Assembly: GCA_949775045.1 (NCBI GenBank)
Contig: OX459097.1
Coordinates: forward strand, 14,572,710 to 14,636,709
Source of the DNA: Metridium senile
Taxonomy: Eukaryota; Cnidaria; Anthozoa; Actiniaria; Metridiidae
Direction: 5' to 3'
DNA length: 64,000 bases
Below, one piece after another: positions 9,674 through 20,284 of the stretch (position 1 is its first letter; every line of letters starts with the position of its first letter). The notes under the pieces were generated by a model that saw only the letters and a list, made by a program, of their open reading frames with translations, ran no database searches and was not told the origin of the DNA. The translations under genes were made by a program, and so were the position numbers.

Positions 9674-12300
9674 TTTAAGAGCGAGTCCGCGTGAAAACCA
9701 TGCAGACCAGTCTACACCGTGCATCACCGATTTTCTTCAGACTTAGCTCAATTGTACATCTTAGTTAACTTATTACTTTGGTGAATTTTTTTGGCTTTAA
9801 ATTAAAAAGGCTTAAAGTTACAACCATTTGAGTATTTTACCCTAAAAACGGTCAAAATTTGCATAAAATATACCTAAAGTTTTACGGCCTCGTATTTCCT
9901 TTGCAGATTGTTTCCTGCACCAATATTCTGCCCACGTTTAGCACATTATCTTATTAGTACTTTAAGTTGAATAAAAAGTCGTGAAACAAATATTGGGTTG
10001 TTTTATGAAGGGTTGAGTTATTGCTATTTTTCAGCTTTGACGAAAAGTGTAAAAATATACTCTAGAAAAGAGCTATTTGCACCTATCCGGCAGTTATTCA
10101 TATAACTTTGAAACCTTTATCAGATAGCATGATGATAGAGACAATGTTTTATGGAAAAAAAAGTCTGTAAAGTATTTATTTTTCAAGCGAAAAATAACTA
10201 AGAAAATGATGAAATTTACATTGTTTGAAGTTGTCACGTGACAAAACTAAATATACAACAAATCTACAACACGCTAAATATGATCCCAATATAATGATAA
10301 GAATCATAAGAATCAATTATATGAATTAAAATAATGATTCATCATTATATATAAGATAATCTTACAACAAATAACTAAGTTTTAGGCTTGTAAGCCGAAT
10401 ACAGTAATGTTTTGTCATGTCTACCTTCGGCTTTCCTATGTCTGGTAAAAACGATATTTCATAATATTTTTTTCACAATATTATCATTTTTTTAAATAAA
10501 ATAATTTTTACAGTATTAGAATTTTGCATTTATTAACCTCACACACAACATGTTAAAGAAATTATTGAACTCATGCGGTTGCTAAAAACAGAAACAGACA
10601 AAGTAACAGTGTACTATATAAAACTATGTAACCTTTTTGATTTACTATTTTCCTGATTATGATCACTCTCCAGGGATATGAATATGTTTTCATAAAAATA
10701 TATTGTTAAAGTTCTAGCAAGACACATTTTAATAAAAGACATATATTTTACTTCAAGTGTTTTCTTTGTTGTTTTGCATAAATTTGAAATTGACATTCGA
10801 CTAATTGGCATGTTTGGTAGACACCGACATTAATTCTCATTTTACGTGCATTAGTTGAGGTTAATTTGACATACAGTAATTATTTTATGGCGGTTTTCTC
10901 TTTTCACTTTTTCGATTTTTAAGTATTAAAATACTTGCCATTCCCGCCAAACGACTGTGAAGCGATTCTCTTCCGTCAATCAAACATAATTGGTCTAGTC
11001 TAGTGATAATTAATATAAACAACTGACAATGTGAACAAAAAAACAGCTAGGTAAAAAATATTATTTCAAATAGAATAGCTGGTCCAAAAAATATACATTT
11101 ATTTAGTTTTAACGTTCTGATACCCATAGAATACATCGTTAGGCTAAAATTTGTTTTCACTGACATTAGTATGCAAATATTTTAATAGACAATTTGTTTG
11201 ACGGAAGAGAATCGCTAACTCACTTTACGATCTCTGTTGGGCCGGCATTATTTTATTTTATTGTTATTATCACTATTATTTCATTCCATTTTTTATGTCA
11301 TAATAACATGCTTTTCTGAAAGTTAACTCTAAAATGGTTAACGACCGGGAACCAGTTCATGACAGTTGATTGTTTAGTACTGATAATCACACTTGGCTAC
11401 GCTGTCGTTGTCATTTGGATAATTTCCACGTTTTCGACTTTTATTTTACGAATCTGCAGTCTTAAAGATGTAAGTTTCGAATATTTATACATATTAAAAT
11501 CAACTCAAGGCTCTTTGTTGTAATTTGAACCATTTGATCAGCTTAGCATTATCGTTGATGCAAACTCGGCATGTTTTTGTGTGTATTTCTTTCGGAAAAT
11601 AAAATAAAAACACCGTATAGTTAAAATATTTTAACATTGTACATTTATGACTTCTTAAATCGCCCTACTACATTAGCTGTTGTTTTTAGGTAAGTATTTT
11701 AAAACTTATCGGCTTTTTTAGTCGCAAATGGTCATTAGTCTTATAATTGGATACGTGTAAAAACGCCAAATTCGTGATACTGTATCTCTTCACCCTTAAA
11801 ACTTTACAGAAATTTTTTTCTTTGTATTTGTTAACCATTATCAGTTGTACATAAAAGTCAAACTTTGTGGTTTTAAAAAGTTGCCGGATCTTGTATATCG
11901 AATTGTTAAGAATGCATACTCAAAATATAGATTTCATAGCCTAATATGTAAATAAGCAAAAATTTTCTTTAAATAAATCTTTTGATACTTTGATACTGTC
12001 GTTGTATTTATTATATGTTGTAGTAGGTCTGTACGAATTCCAGGTAAGAAAAAAGCTATATTTTTAGAGAAATTGATTTGTAAAGTTGGTGTAAATTTCA
12101 AGCAATTTTTATCGTTTGTTGACTACATTCCCTTAAACCTCGATATCTGATAGAGAATTTAATATTTTTGTTTTATATTGCACACAGTTAATATTTACAC
12201 TAAAATACATATCTCGGCCAAAAATGAAAGAAATCGGTGATACCCGTTGTAGACACAATTTTTCGATTTTGCATGGTTTTCACACGGACTCGCTCTTAAA
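9674..12300. mobile_element. 2.6 kb non-autonomous DNA element in HAD intron
   Basis: The left end TTTAAGAGCGAGTCCGCGTG and the reverse complement of the right end (TTTAAGAGCGAGTCCGTGTG) match. The similarity continues for about 65 bases through GAAAACCATGCA and ATCACCGATTT. No transposase-like ORF lies between them. The interior is AT-rich and holds a nested inverted-repeat element at 10959-11214. Confidence 0.7.
10959..11214. mobile_element. Nested MITE, ends AGCGATTCTCTTCCGTCAA
   Basis: AGCGATTCTCTTCCGTCAA near 10962 is mirrored by TTGACGGAAGAGAATCGCT (preceded by TTTG) near 11194-11214. It sits inside the 2.6 kb element at 9674-12300. Confidence 0.65.
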
Positions 12301-13617
12301 TACAAAGAATACATAATTATAAATATTATAGTTAATTATAATAGAAAATAAATTAAATAGCACAGAAAAGGTGCCGGTGGATTGGAGTAACTAAAGTTTT
12401 CGAGCCAGTCCACCAGTAGATTAAACAGGTGGTGAAAAGACGTGTTCTTTAATTATATCAATATAATAAATAAAGTTCAGTAGAACTAAATAAAAGTCTA
12501 AATATAATTAATTAAGCACTTTTCTTTTCTTTTTTTATAGTGCATCATGTTGTTGTTACGATTAGTAAAATATACCAAAGTTGTACTATCCTATCCATGT
12601 GGTAGAGTCAATAAATACACCTATTTGCCATCTATACATTTATTTTCTTGTAAGAAAAGCATTAAATTGAAAATAATAAAAAATAATAAAATAACAAAAA
12701 AATGCGCTCGCCCGCTCTCTTTTTTAAAGAAATCTGGATGATAAACATTTGTTTTCCTAATTAATTTCTGTATACCTCTCGATGCACAAGTTGGATACAG
12801 TATAATGATACATGTAAATACACAAACATTTCTTAATTAAATAATTATAATAAAAATCAATCGTCTTTTACTCCAACGAAGGGCTAAAGCTTGAAACTTC
12901 AGTAAAGTTAAGTCAACATTTTTTATGGTGTTACAAATTTCATTATATTACCTCTCATATAATAAAAATCCATCATCATTTATGGTGGCTTCCAAATGTT
13001 TTATGTAGTTCTCACTTCCCTTTATTAAACTGCTTATTTGAAATCATGAATCTGAGTTTTAACACATAAGACTTGGATCAAAGTTTTGAACAAATAAAGT
13101 GCTTTTCATGTTAATTGGTGTTTCTATTTAAACTAATTTGTGATTTCATATTAGTGGTTTAATAAATGGAAGTGTGATCAATATAAAACTACTGGGAAAC
13201 ACCAAAAAATAATAACAATCAAATGTTCAATACTCCCAAACGTTTAAACTTCCTCAGTGTGCAACATTGTATAACATTTAATGCACACTTAAATAGCACA
13301 TTTCACATGCTTAAATGTACGTGCTTAACAAATAAATTACTTAATTAGGCCCAATTCAGGTATCAAATTTTCTTGCATCAAATCTAATTGCTAAGAAATT
13401 AGGGCCAATAACTACCGGTCCATCGATATAAGATATCAGGTCATTCGCATAGTGCTTGGAGATGATATATACATTAAGTTGGTCTACATACTTCTACTTG
13501 TTTAGAGGAGAACAGCTGGGCCTTAGTTTTGATAGTATGTGATATATTATTAATACAAGTATCAAGAAACACTATAAATACCACAGGTTTTGTCTAGTTA
13601 CTTTTAAAGTAAACTAG
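12301..13617. other. Intronic AT-rich stretch with one repeat fragment
   Basis: Apart from the Penelope-like fragment at 12861-12953, nothing coding or structured was recognised. A short ORF at 12547 is AT-rich and has no motif. Confidence 0.5.
12861..12953 (+). mobile_element. Penelope-like/retrozyme-like repeat fragment with decayed hammerhead core
   Basis: The fragment contains TTTACTCCAACGAAGGGC, AAAGCTTGAAACTTCAG and the family body AAGTTAAGTCAACATTTTTT followed by GTGTTACAAATTTCATTATA. It is the same family as 30706-30893, 32738-32897, 48557-48707 and 59609-59735. The CTGANGA core is mutated here. Confidence 0.6.
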
Positions 13618-13765
13618 CAGTGGCAGATCTAGGGGTCGTGAATTTTGCTCCGTTTTCTGCTTTTTATTGTGTTTTATTTGATGAGTAACATATGAACAAT
13701 GCACAAGTATACCAAAATATATGCTTCACATTGACCCTCCTAAAATATTCCTAGATCTGCCACTG
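13618..13765. mobile_element. hAT-like MITE, ends CAGTGGCAGATCTAGG
   Basis: CAGTGGCAGATCTAGG at the left is mirrored by CCTAGATCTGCCACTG at the right, 148 bp in total. The terminus resembles hAT elements (CAGTGGCGGATC-type, from memory), but no matching 8 bp target duplication was visible. Confidence 0.7.
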
Positions 13766-14152
13766 CATGACTAGGAATGCATCTGTATCAAAATAAATTG
13801 TTGCATCTCGACCTCCTAGTCAGTAAAATAATTTCCTTTCATTGTCTGTATATCATGCCTGGGGCTTGAGAGGATGTTGTGGGGGTGGGGTCAGGTCCAG
13901 GAGGTGGTGTGTGTGGGTGCATGGTGATGGGAACTTACATAAACTCATGCAGTCATTTATTGATTTGTTGTAATTAAGCTCCTCCGAAATTGATAGAAGA
14001 ACAGGTCAGAGACACCCAAAATCAAGTTTTTTTGGTGTGACAATAATAATGTGTTATTTCAAAACCATCATTATGCAATAATGAATTAGTTAATTAGTAA
14101 CAGAGAGTGAAGAATGAAACTTTGCTAGTCGCAATGAAGTAATTTTGGCTAT

Positions 14153-14356
14153 AAGAACAACTAGAAAACAATAGAATTAGCATAAAATTGCACTAAATAG
14201 TCAGCTAACTATTTCACAGGTTTATTATTTGCACTCTAGCATAAGCCTTAAATTTAAAAGTCAAAACCTATGGTACTTTATTGTTTAATGAGCACTATAT
14301 TTAGTACTAATTAGTACTATTTAATAATTTGTTTCACAGGTATATAATTTGCACTC
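14153..14356. repeat. MITE ends of the TTTGCACTCTA family
   Basis: Two copies of TTTCACAGGT...ATTTGCACTCTA occur near 14212 and 14332, with AGAAAACAATAGAATTAGCA between them and upstream. The same phrases recur at 58146-58780. This block lies just before HAD exon 2. Confidence 0.55.
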
Positions 14357-14450
14357 TAAGTGCTTATCTTAATAGTCCTAATTATATGTGGTGTTATTGT
14401 TAACATTTTTTCTTTTATAATATTTTTTTTTATGAATTCCTTCATATTAG

Positions 14451-14638
14451 GTAAACAACAGCACATTGAATCAGCAATAAAATTTCTGGAGAAAACACGG
14501 AAAGTCAAAATATCTTCAAAGAATGTTATACTTTTGGATGACGACATTAAAAATTTGGAATTAGCAAGAAGTTGTAAGATGAATACGCTTCACATAACAG
14601 ATGACAGTAGCTTGGATGCACTTCTAGAACGAAGGTAA
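14451..14638 (+). CDS. HAD-superfamily hydrolase-like protein, exon 2
   Basis: This follows a pyrimidine-rich acceptor (TTCATATTAG|GTAAAC). It completes a glycine codon and continues KQQHIESAIKFLEK. K113 could be the motif III lysine, and NVILLDDDIKNLELAR contains motif IV (D141-D143). The frame ends LLERR then TAA at 14636-14638. That stop overlaps a possible donor (CGAAG|GTAAAA), so a further exon cannot be fully excluded, but the domain is complete here. The joined coding length is 522 nt. The intron from 8093 to 14450 is 6,358 bp and repeat-rich. Confidence 0.8.
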
Positions 14639-14699
14639 AAGCTTATTAATTAGTTATAGTAAGCAAAGTTTGCACCTTCTAAAATATAAACATTTTTGA

Positions 14700-14880
14700 T
14701 TCAATATAGAATGCATGCAAAGTGAACCACTTATCATTGAATGAAGCCCAGACTTTTTATACTGACTATAGCTGATCAGAAAAATTCTGGACTTAGTGGG
14801 ATTTGAACCCAGAGTGATAAAGTGGTTTACTTTGCTCAATTCATGTAAGCCACTGAAGATGATTATCATTTGGATGCAAT
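14700..14880 (-). repeat. Possible tRNA-derived or inverted repeat fragment
   Basis: The minus strand carries CTCTGGGTTCAAATCCCAC, which fits a pol III B box. Flanking CAAAGTGAACCACTTATCA and its near-complement form a partial inverted repeat. No A box was recognised, so a functional tRNA is unlikely. Confidence 0.3.
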
Positions 14881-14917
14881 GCAAGAATATACAGTTGTAA
14901 TATGTTTGGGTATATTA

Positions 14918-15175
14918 CAGTGCGACTACTGAAACCGGGGCCACCCAAACAAATGTCAAAACAAATAGTTTTTGAGATCAAACAAAAAACTTGTAGAGGG
15001 TTCTCACAGGCTAAGATGTTTCTTATTCAATCTTTATCTATTCCGTTCACAAATAATGAAAATTATTAGCATTTTAAGCAAAAAAGTCAAACATTTGTAG
15101 AGATTCTATTGTTCATATTCTCGATCGTGATTGGTTAATCATGTTTTGGTGGCCCCGGTTTCAGTAGTTGCACTG
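14918..15175. mobile_element. Tc1/mariner-type MITE
   Basis: The ends CAGTGCGACTACTGAAACCG and CGGTTTCAGTAGTTGCACTG are inverted, extend through GGGGCCACC, and are flanked by TA on both sides. The element is 258 bp and has no ORF of its own. Confidence 0.8.
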
Positions 15176-15652
15176 TAATTACCTCATGTAAAAGTACACT
15201 AGAGGACAATATATGGAAATGTATCCTATAGGCGAGCATAGTGTTTACAAGTGTTGGTGTTGTGATGCTAATTTGCCAAGTATTTTCACAATTAATTCTT
15301 TTGTTCCAATAACAATGCCTGGTTGGCAACACCATAGCAAAATATGTCGCTGTATGTCAACGTATTGTATTCTTTGATAGCTTTCTTACATTGTATGACT
15401 TGAAACCTTTTTGCAGTTACTATTGAGTTGTATACATAATTTTCAATGCACACCGCTTCCCATTGTGCAATAGGTATATTGGTCTCGGCTGGAGGATGAG
15501 AGGAGAGAGATTTAATACTTTATCAACTGAACCATAACATAGCTTAAGTCATAATTAATAGCATGATGATTTACAATGTCTCAAGTAATAATATGTTTAA
15601 CTTTATATCTCACTTCCAATTGAAACACATAAGAACTGGTATGTACATGTAT

Positions 15653-15785
15653 GTATACAGGGGTTCTGATAGGCTGCAGGAAAAAAATCAAATTGTGCAG
15701 GAAAATAAGGGGGATTGCGCAATATTTCGAAATAATTACAATATAGGTACTAAGACCTTTTCTTTTTGAAACCCCTGTGTATACA
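15653..15785. mobile_element. Short MITE with CAGGGGTT ends
   Basis: TATACAGGGGTTCTGA at the left is mirrored by TTTGAAACCCCTGTGTATA at the right, so the termini are short and imperfect. Confidence 0.45.
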
Positions 15786-15952
15786 GTACTGGTTTAGAGT
15801 TTTCAGGATTGGAGTAACAAATATAACCTATGCAAAACATTTTGTGTATTACAAAGTGTTTGAACTCACTGACACAATTAATCCTTCATAATTTGATAAG
15901 GGATTCTAAAACATCCAAAATGCATGTATGTTTAAAGACCCATGGTTGTTTA

Positions 15953-16159
15953 CAGTGCGAATCACAAAACTGTGGGCACCCAGAAATATTTTAGAAATCG
16001 TTTATTGTTCGTTGAACAACTCAAAAAAAACTCTAACTACAAAAAGTTTGTCATACTACACGTCAGTCAAACTTCTTGCGGTGATATAGTTGTTTCTGGG
16101 TTGTTCGACGAACAAAAAAACTAATATTTCTAGGTGCCCACAGTTTTGTGATTCACACT
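15953..16159. mobile_element. MITE with CAGTGCGAATCAC ends
   Basis: CAGTGCGAATCACAAAACTG and CAGTTTTGTGATTCACACT are inverted. The match continues through GTGGGCACC and TTGTTCGTTGAAC/GTTCGACGAACAA nearer the centre. TA precedes the left end. Confidence 0.75.
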
Positions 16160-16523
16160 TCAATAGCATGCACCTCACAAGGCAAAATTTTGTGAATTTG
16201 TTTTCTCATAATACGACTGACTGTGAAAGAATTAAACACACAAATCAAAATAAACAACGCAAAGCATGCTGGAACTGTGGGTCTTTAAACATGTTTTGTA
16301 ATGAGTGTTCCTTTGCTGAGCACTGCAGCGTTGTACCACCTCAAATCATTTCAAAGTATGTGACGAAGAAATAACAATTTTCAATTCATATACATGCATG
16401 TATAACACTAATAGCTAATGGGATCTTTCCTAGGGAATCTACTTGGTATACATAATACTTAATCAACAAGGTTAGCATTTGTGTTTGTTCACTAATATTA
16501 CATTCATTCATAACAAGTAAACG

Positions 16524-16740
16524 TTCTCTGTTTTTTTTTTTACTTTAATTTGATGAGCTTTCGGCTCCCAGGCTGAAGCCTTTAACTATGAATAGTAATT
16601 AGTCGTACAGAGTTTTGAAGTATTGGATTGAAGTATTGGATTGGATTAAAATACTTCAAAACTCTGTATGACTAATTACTATTCATTCAGCCTGGGAGCC
16701 AAAAGCTCATCAAATTAAAGTAAAAAAAAAAACAGAATGT
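16524..16740. mobile_element. Palindromic MITE with ~85 bp arms
   Basis: TACTTTAATTTGATGAGCTT on the left is mirrored by AAGCTCATCAAATTAAAGTA on the right. GGCTCCCAGGCTGAA and ATGAATAGTAATTAGTC also match in inverted order, leaving a short centre near 16635 of repeated TATTGGATTG. Confidence 0.8.
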
Positions 16741-16847
16741 TTACTTCTATTACTATGTATCCTGGTTTCTCATCTATTTTCAAATTGAAATAACATTGAC
16801 AAAGCATGTACCACACTACACTGTAGCTTAGAAAGAGAGTGAGAGAG

Positions 16848-17100
16848 GGTGGCATGGGCCTAGCAGTTAGAGCGCTGGCCTCTCCAGGTTCAAGTCCCGG
16901 CTCGGGCATGGATTATATGTGAGTTGAGTTAGTTTGATATGTTCTTCTCTCCTATGCCATGATGGTTTTTCTCCGGGCTAGTTAACCGAGTGAGCCGAGT
17001 TGTATGCAAAATATTAAAACGTAGAGGTAGTGAGTGTGAGTGAGTATCCCAGATTAGTAGGGCGCACTGTGTTCAGCTAGAAAATTGAGTCTTAAAAAGA
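16848..17100 (+). mobile_element. tRNA-derived SINE, family 2 (best copy)
   Basis: It starts with a tRNA-like head, GGCCTAGCAGTTAGAGCGC (A box) then GGTTCAAGTCCCGG (B box). A unique body follows (CATGGATTATATGTGAGTTG, TCTCCTATGCCATGATGG, GAGTTGTATGCAAAATATTA, AGGTAGTGAGTGTGAGTGAG). Other copies lie at 28614-28900 and 38616-38918 on the minus strand, with fragments at 32604-32700 and 62347-62470. Confidence 0.85.
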
Positions 17101-18030
17101 AAATATATTTGTTTTAGTGCTTTGATTTTATTCCTTGGTTTATCTGCATTTTTGCTCTATATTGTTGTGGGAACACAATGGGGCATGCAAATGGGGCCTT
17201 TTTTCTTAAGGAATTGTTTGGGAAAATAAAATCCTGAGTAACATGCCACACCATAGCTTTAAAATGGTATATTTCATCTGAGGCCTATTGCTATTATTTT
17301 AAGCTTAATAATAATAATATGTATCTATTATTAATTTCAGACACAGGACAAGCAAAGTATAATTTATATAACAGACTATATTTCTAAGAACTAAACTCTC
17401 CATGACCAATCAAGATGAAAGGATGTTTTGATACAGCATAATGGTGTTCCTCTCTTCCTAATACTGCAAGCTCCATGTGCTAACAACACAATATATATAA
17501 AATGAACATGTTCATGTTGGAAATGGTCAAGATTGATAGTTTGGTGACCATGTGGAGGAGGGGTCACTACTGTATAGGTGACGGGGGTCGTTTTTTTTAT
17601 ATTTAAAGAACTGCAGCAGTCATTTTGAGATTGTACCACCTGATTGTAGAGGTATTTTGTCATATGTATTGTATATTGTGACAAGAATTTTATATTTCGA
17701 TAACAACCTATAACTTAAATATGTATTTTTTGTCAATTTATACTGTGCTTAATAATATTAATAATAAAAATAATTTATGAAACCTTCAACTGTTGTTTGA
17801 CTGCGCTTAGACCATCATCATTTTTAACTCGTGGAGTTGTTCTATTAATCCACGATTTTTCCATTAATCCACGAGTTTGCCCATATCATGTTGGCCTTTG
17901 ATTACTGAATAACATGATCTTCTTTGTTCAAATTAACATATCTGTACTCTAGTGGATTAAATAAACTCAACAAAATTACCAACACATGTTGAATCATAGC
18001 TCAGTTTTACAGCATTATTGAACCAGTATA
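17101..18030. other. No gene or clear element
   Basis: This is AT-rich sequence with only short ORFs lacking motifs. CCACGAGTT-type repeats near 17830-17880 are too short to classify. Confidence 0.45.
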
Positions 18031-18308
18031 CACCCTTTCCGAGAAACTTTGTCACTCGTGAAGTGAAAAGCCTACAAGCTAGTAGCGCAGGGGATTATGG
18101 GTAACCTATGTATACATTATTAGAACGTAGGGATTTCATGGCCACATTGCTACACTTGTCAATATGTTATTGAGAAATGTCCATTTTGACTTATGAAACA
18201 ACAAGAAAGGCGTTCCGAATGCACATTTAGTTTCTGAGCTGATCCATGATCCTTTGCGCCACTAGCTTGTGTGCTTTTCACGGGTGACAAACGTTCTCGG
18301 AAAGGGTG
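18031..18308. mobile_element. TA-flanked MITE, ends CACCCTTTCCGAGAA
   Basis: The left CACCCTTTCCGAGAAACTTT and the reverse complement of the right end (CACCCTTTCCGAGAACGTTT) match. The match runs about 65 bases through GTGAAAAGC and ACAAGCTAGT. Both ends are flanked by TA. Confidence 0.75.
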
Positions 18309-18317
18309 TATCCAAGA

Positions 18318-19010
18318 GGCTCTGGTCACAGTTGCTAAAATTACACGACATAACATATGTTGCAATTGCTTCATATCTCATCTTTTAAAATATTATTGCA
18401 TCGGTATCTCAAAGGCCATGGGTTCAAATCCCTGGCCTTTATTCTTCCACAGTTGCTAAAATTACACGACACGACTACCGACATAAATTATGTTGCTTCA
18501 TATCTCAGCTTTTAAAAACATTATTGCATCGGTATCTCAAAGGCCATGGGTTAGTATGCCTGGCCTTTCTTTCACAGTTGCTAAAATTACCAAATACAAC
18601 GGCCTCGAGTTTAATTGTTTCGTAATACAAAACAAACTACCGACATAATAATGTTGTTTCATATAGCTTAGTTTGTAGCCTGCAAAACAGGGTTTTCCCC
18701 CGTTTTTTTTGGGGGGGGGGGGGGGGGGGGATCGGGATTTGGTCTTCTTGTGTTGAACGGGCGAGCAAAAAGGATATTTCGCGCGGTCATTAAATTAACA
18801 CAGGAAGCCCAATATCCCAAATTCTCCAAAAAGCCAAAAGAACGCCGGCAGGCTACTCAGTTTGTAGAGTAGCCCACGTGGCGGCTCTACCAACCCTCCC
18901 TCAATCCAAGAGCCGCATCGCAGGCTATTTGTAGAGCATTATTGCATCGGTATCGCAAAAGCCATGGGTTCGTATTCCTGGCCTTTGCGCAGTTGCTAAA
19001 ACTACCAATT
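18318..19010 (+). repeat. Tandem units with a tRNA T-arm-like segment
   Basis: The phrase TATTGCATCGGTATCTCAAA followed by GGCCATGGGTTCAAATCCC and TGGCCTTT occurs near 18392 and 18520, and in altered form at about 18940. Each is followed by CAGTTGCTAAAATTAC. GGTTCAAATCC fits a B box, and the units look like amplified tRNA-derived sequence. A G homopolymer (18703-18730) and a GGCGGCTCT hairpin interrupt the array. Confidence 0.5.
18703..18730. repeat. Poly-T/poly-G homopolymer run
   Basis: A run of T is followed by about 20 consecutive G. It is a likely assembly or sequencing weak point, and its length should not be trusted. Confidence 0.8.
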
Positions 19011-19306
19011 ACAAAGTGTAGATATCTTGATATGAGTTTAGTTGTTTTGTCATACAAATCCAGAGTGTATCGTCTTTCGATATGAATTAACAAAATAACT
19101 GGCAGAGCTATTTCCAGTGCAAGTACTTTAACTGGCATTTGATGACAGAGTTCACCAATAGCCTGAAATTGGGTGGGTTGCAGTTGTTTACATTTTTGGT
19201 TTTGTCAAAAATAGAAGGTACAATTCTTAACGTTTCTCTCAAGGAATATTCTTGAAGTAGAATTTTTCGCTTTTGATACTTGAGGGGAGTACAATTTTTG
19301 AATCGA

Positions 19307-19312
19307 TTTATT
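19307..19312 (-). terminator. Candidate polyadenylation signal of the GPCR gene
   Basis: AATAAA on the minus strand, about 45 bases after the GPCR stop codon at 19358. The motif is exact, but its use is inferred from position alone. Confidence 0.45.
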
Positions 19313-19357
19313 TATAAAAACTAAACACTGCCTCCACCTGACGATAACCAACAGTCC

Positions 19358-20284
19358 CTAAGAACGAGAGAAGCAAGGTAAAAGTTCCTTAAAAGCCCGT
19401 TGAAAATTGCTACTTTGTGAAGCATAGACAATAGGATTGAAAGCAGCCTCGATGAAGTACAAAATACTAGCATACTTGTAGTATTTTGAACCCACCCACA
19501 TGAAAAGTGTAACAGCCATTGGTAGATAGCAGACAACAAAAGCTGTCGTAACAAGAATAGACACTTTAAACAATTGGCGTTTTTCACGGTTTATCTGCTG
19601 CACAGAAACAGCCGGAGGACTAACGGTTGAACCCTTGAAGTAAAGCTCACGAATAATTCCCGAATAGCAAAAACAAATGATACAAAAAGGTACAAATACA
19701 GCTAGAGACATTAAGGTTTTCAAATAAGCTTTCTTGTTTGCTTCGGGCACATCAAAAACACACTCATCATCACCACCAAGAGAGCTGGAATAATATATCG
19801 GTGAAGAAACTGTAAACACGCTCACCCACACACCAGCAATCGCATATCTAACATGCTCATCTCGTAGACGAAGGCCGTCAACCATTGGCTTTACAACTGC
19901 ATGATATCTTTCAACAGCTAGTATTATTAAAGTCAAAATTGAAGAAAAACTTGCAGTTAAAGGAACATGATATGATATAATGAACTTACAGAGAACATCG
20001 CCTAGAATGCCTTCCTCAGGTGGAAACGCGTTTCCTATTGCAATGGGAATCAACAAAACGGTGCTGATAATATCAGAAATAGCGAGGTTTAGAAGTAGGT
20101 AATTCGTTGTAGAGCGTAAATAGCGCTTTTTGTAAACTGCCACAATGACCAAGGTATTGCCGAAGAGTGCGATCAGTAGGAAAAGAATACCCACAGTTGC
20201 AATGATGTATGATCTTGCTTCCTTGAACAATTCTTTGGCCATATTATCACATTGAAACAGTGTCCAAAACCGTGATAAAGTCAA
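19358..20284 (-). CDS. Rhodopsin-class (class A) GPCR, single exon
   Basis: A 308-residue seven-transmembrane receptor in one exon. Visible class A landmarks are GN43 in TM1, NLAISD with D71 in TM2, C99 at the top of TM3 paired with C175 in loop 2, E125-R126-Y127 (DRY variant), W153 in TM4, P199 in TM5, CYLP (252-255, CWxP variant) in TM6 and NPIVY (283-287) in TM7. The tail has only about 20 residues and one cysteine (C304) that could be palmitoylated. A second Met (MAKELFKEARS, residue 15) gives a more usual short N-terminus and may be the true start. No glycosylation site precedes TM1. The loops resemble peptide- or amine-like orphan receptors that are numerous in cnidarians; the ligand cannot be named. 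An AATAAA lies just past the stop. Confidence 0.92.
   Translation of the reverse strand: MTLSRFWTLFQCDNMAKELFKEARSYIIATVGILFLLIALFGNTLVIVAVYKKRYLRSTTNYLLLNLAISDIISTVLLIPIAIGNAFPPEEGILGDVLCKFIISYHVPLTASFSSILTLIILAVERYHAVVKPMVDGLRLRDEHVRYAIAGVWVSVFTVSSPIYYSSSLGGDDECVFDVPEANKKAYLKTLMSLAVFVPFCIICFCYSGIIRELYFKGSTVSPPAVSVQQINREKRQLFKVSILVTTAFVVCYLPMAVTLFMWVGSKYYKYASILYFIEAAFNPIVYASQSSNFQRAFKELLPCFSRS

Noticed and set aside
16090..16374. 94-residue ORF with several cysteines (CWNCG...C..C)
   Set aside because: It starts inside a MITE and has no splice support; the cysteine spacing does not fit a known zinc finger well.
17391..17684. 97-residue minus-strand ORF
   Set aside because: No recognisable domain and AT-rich codon content; treated as chance.
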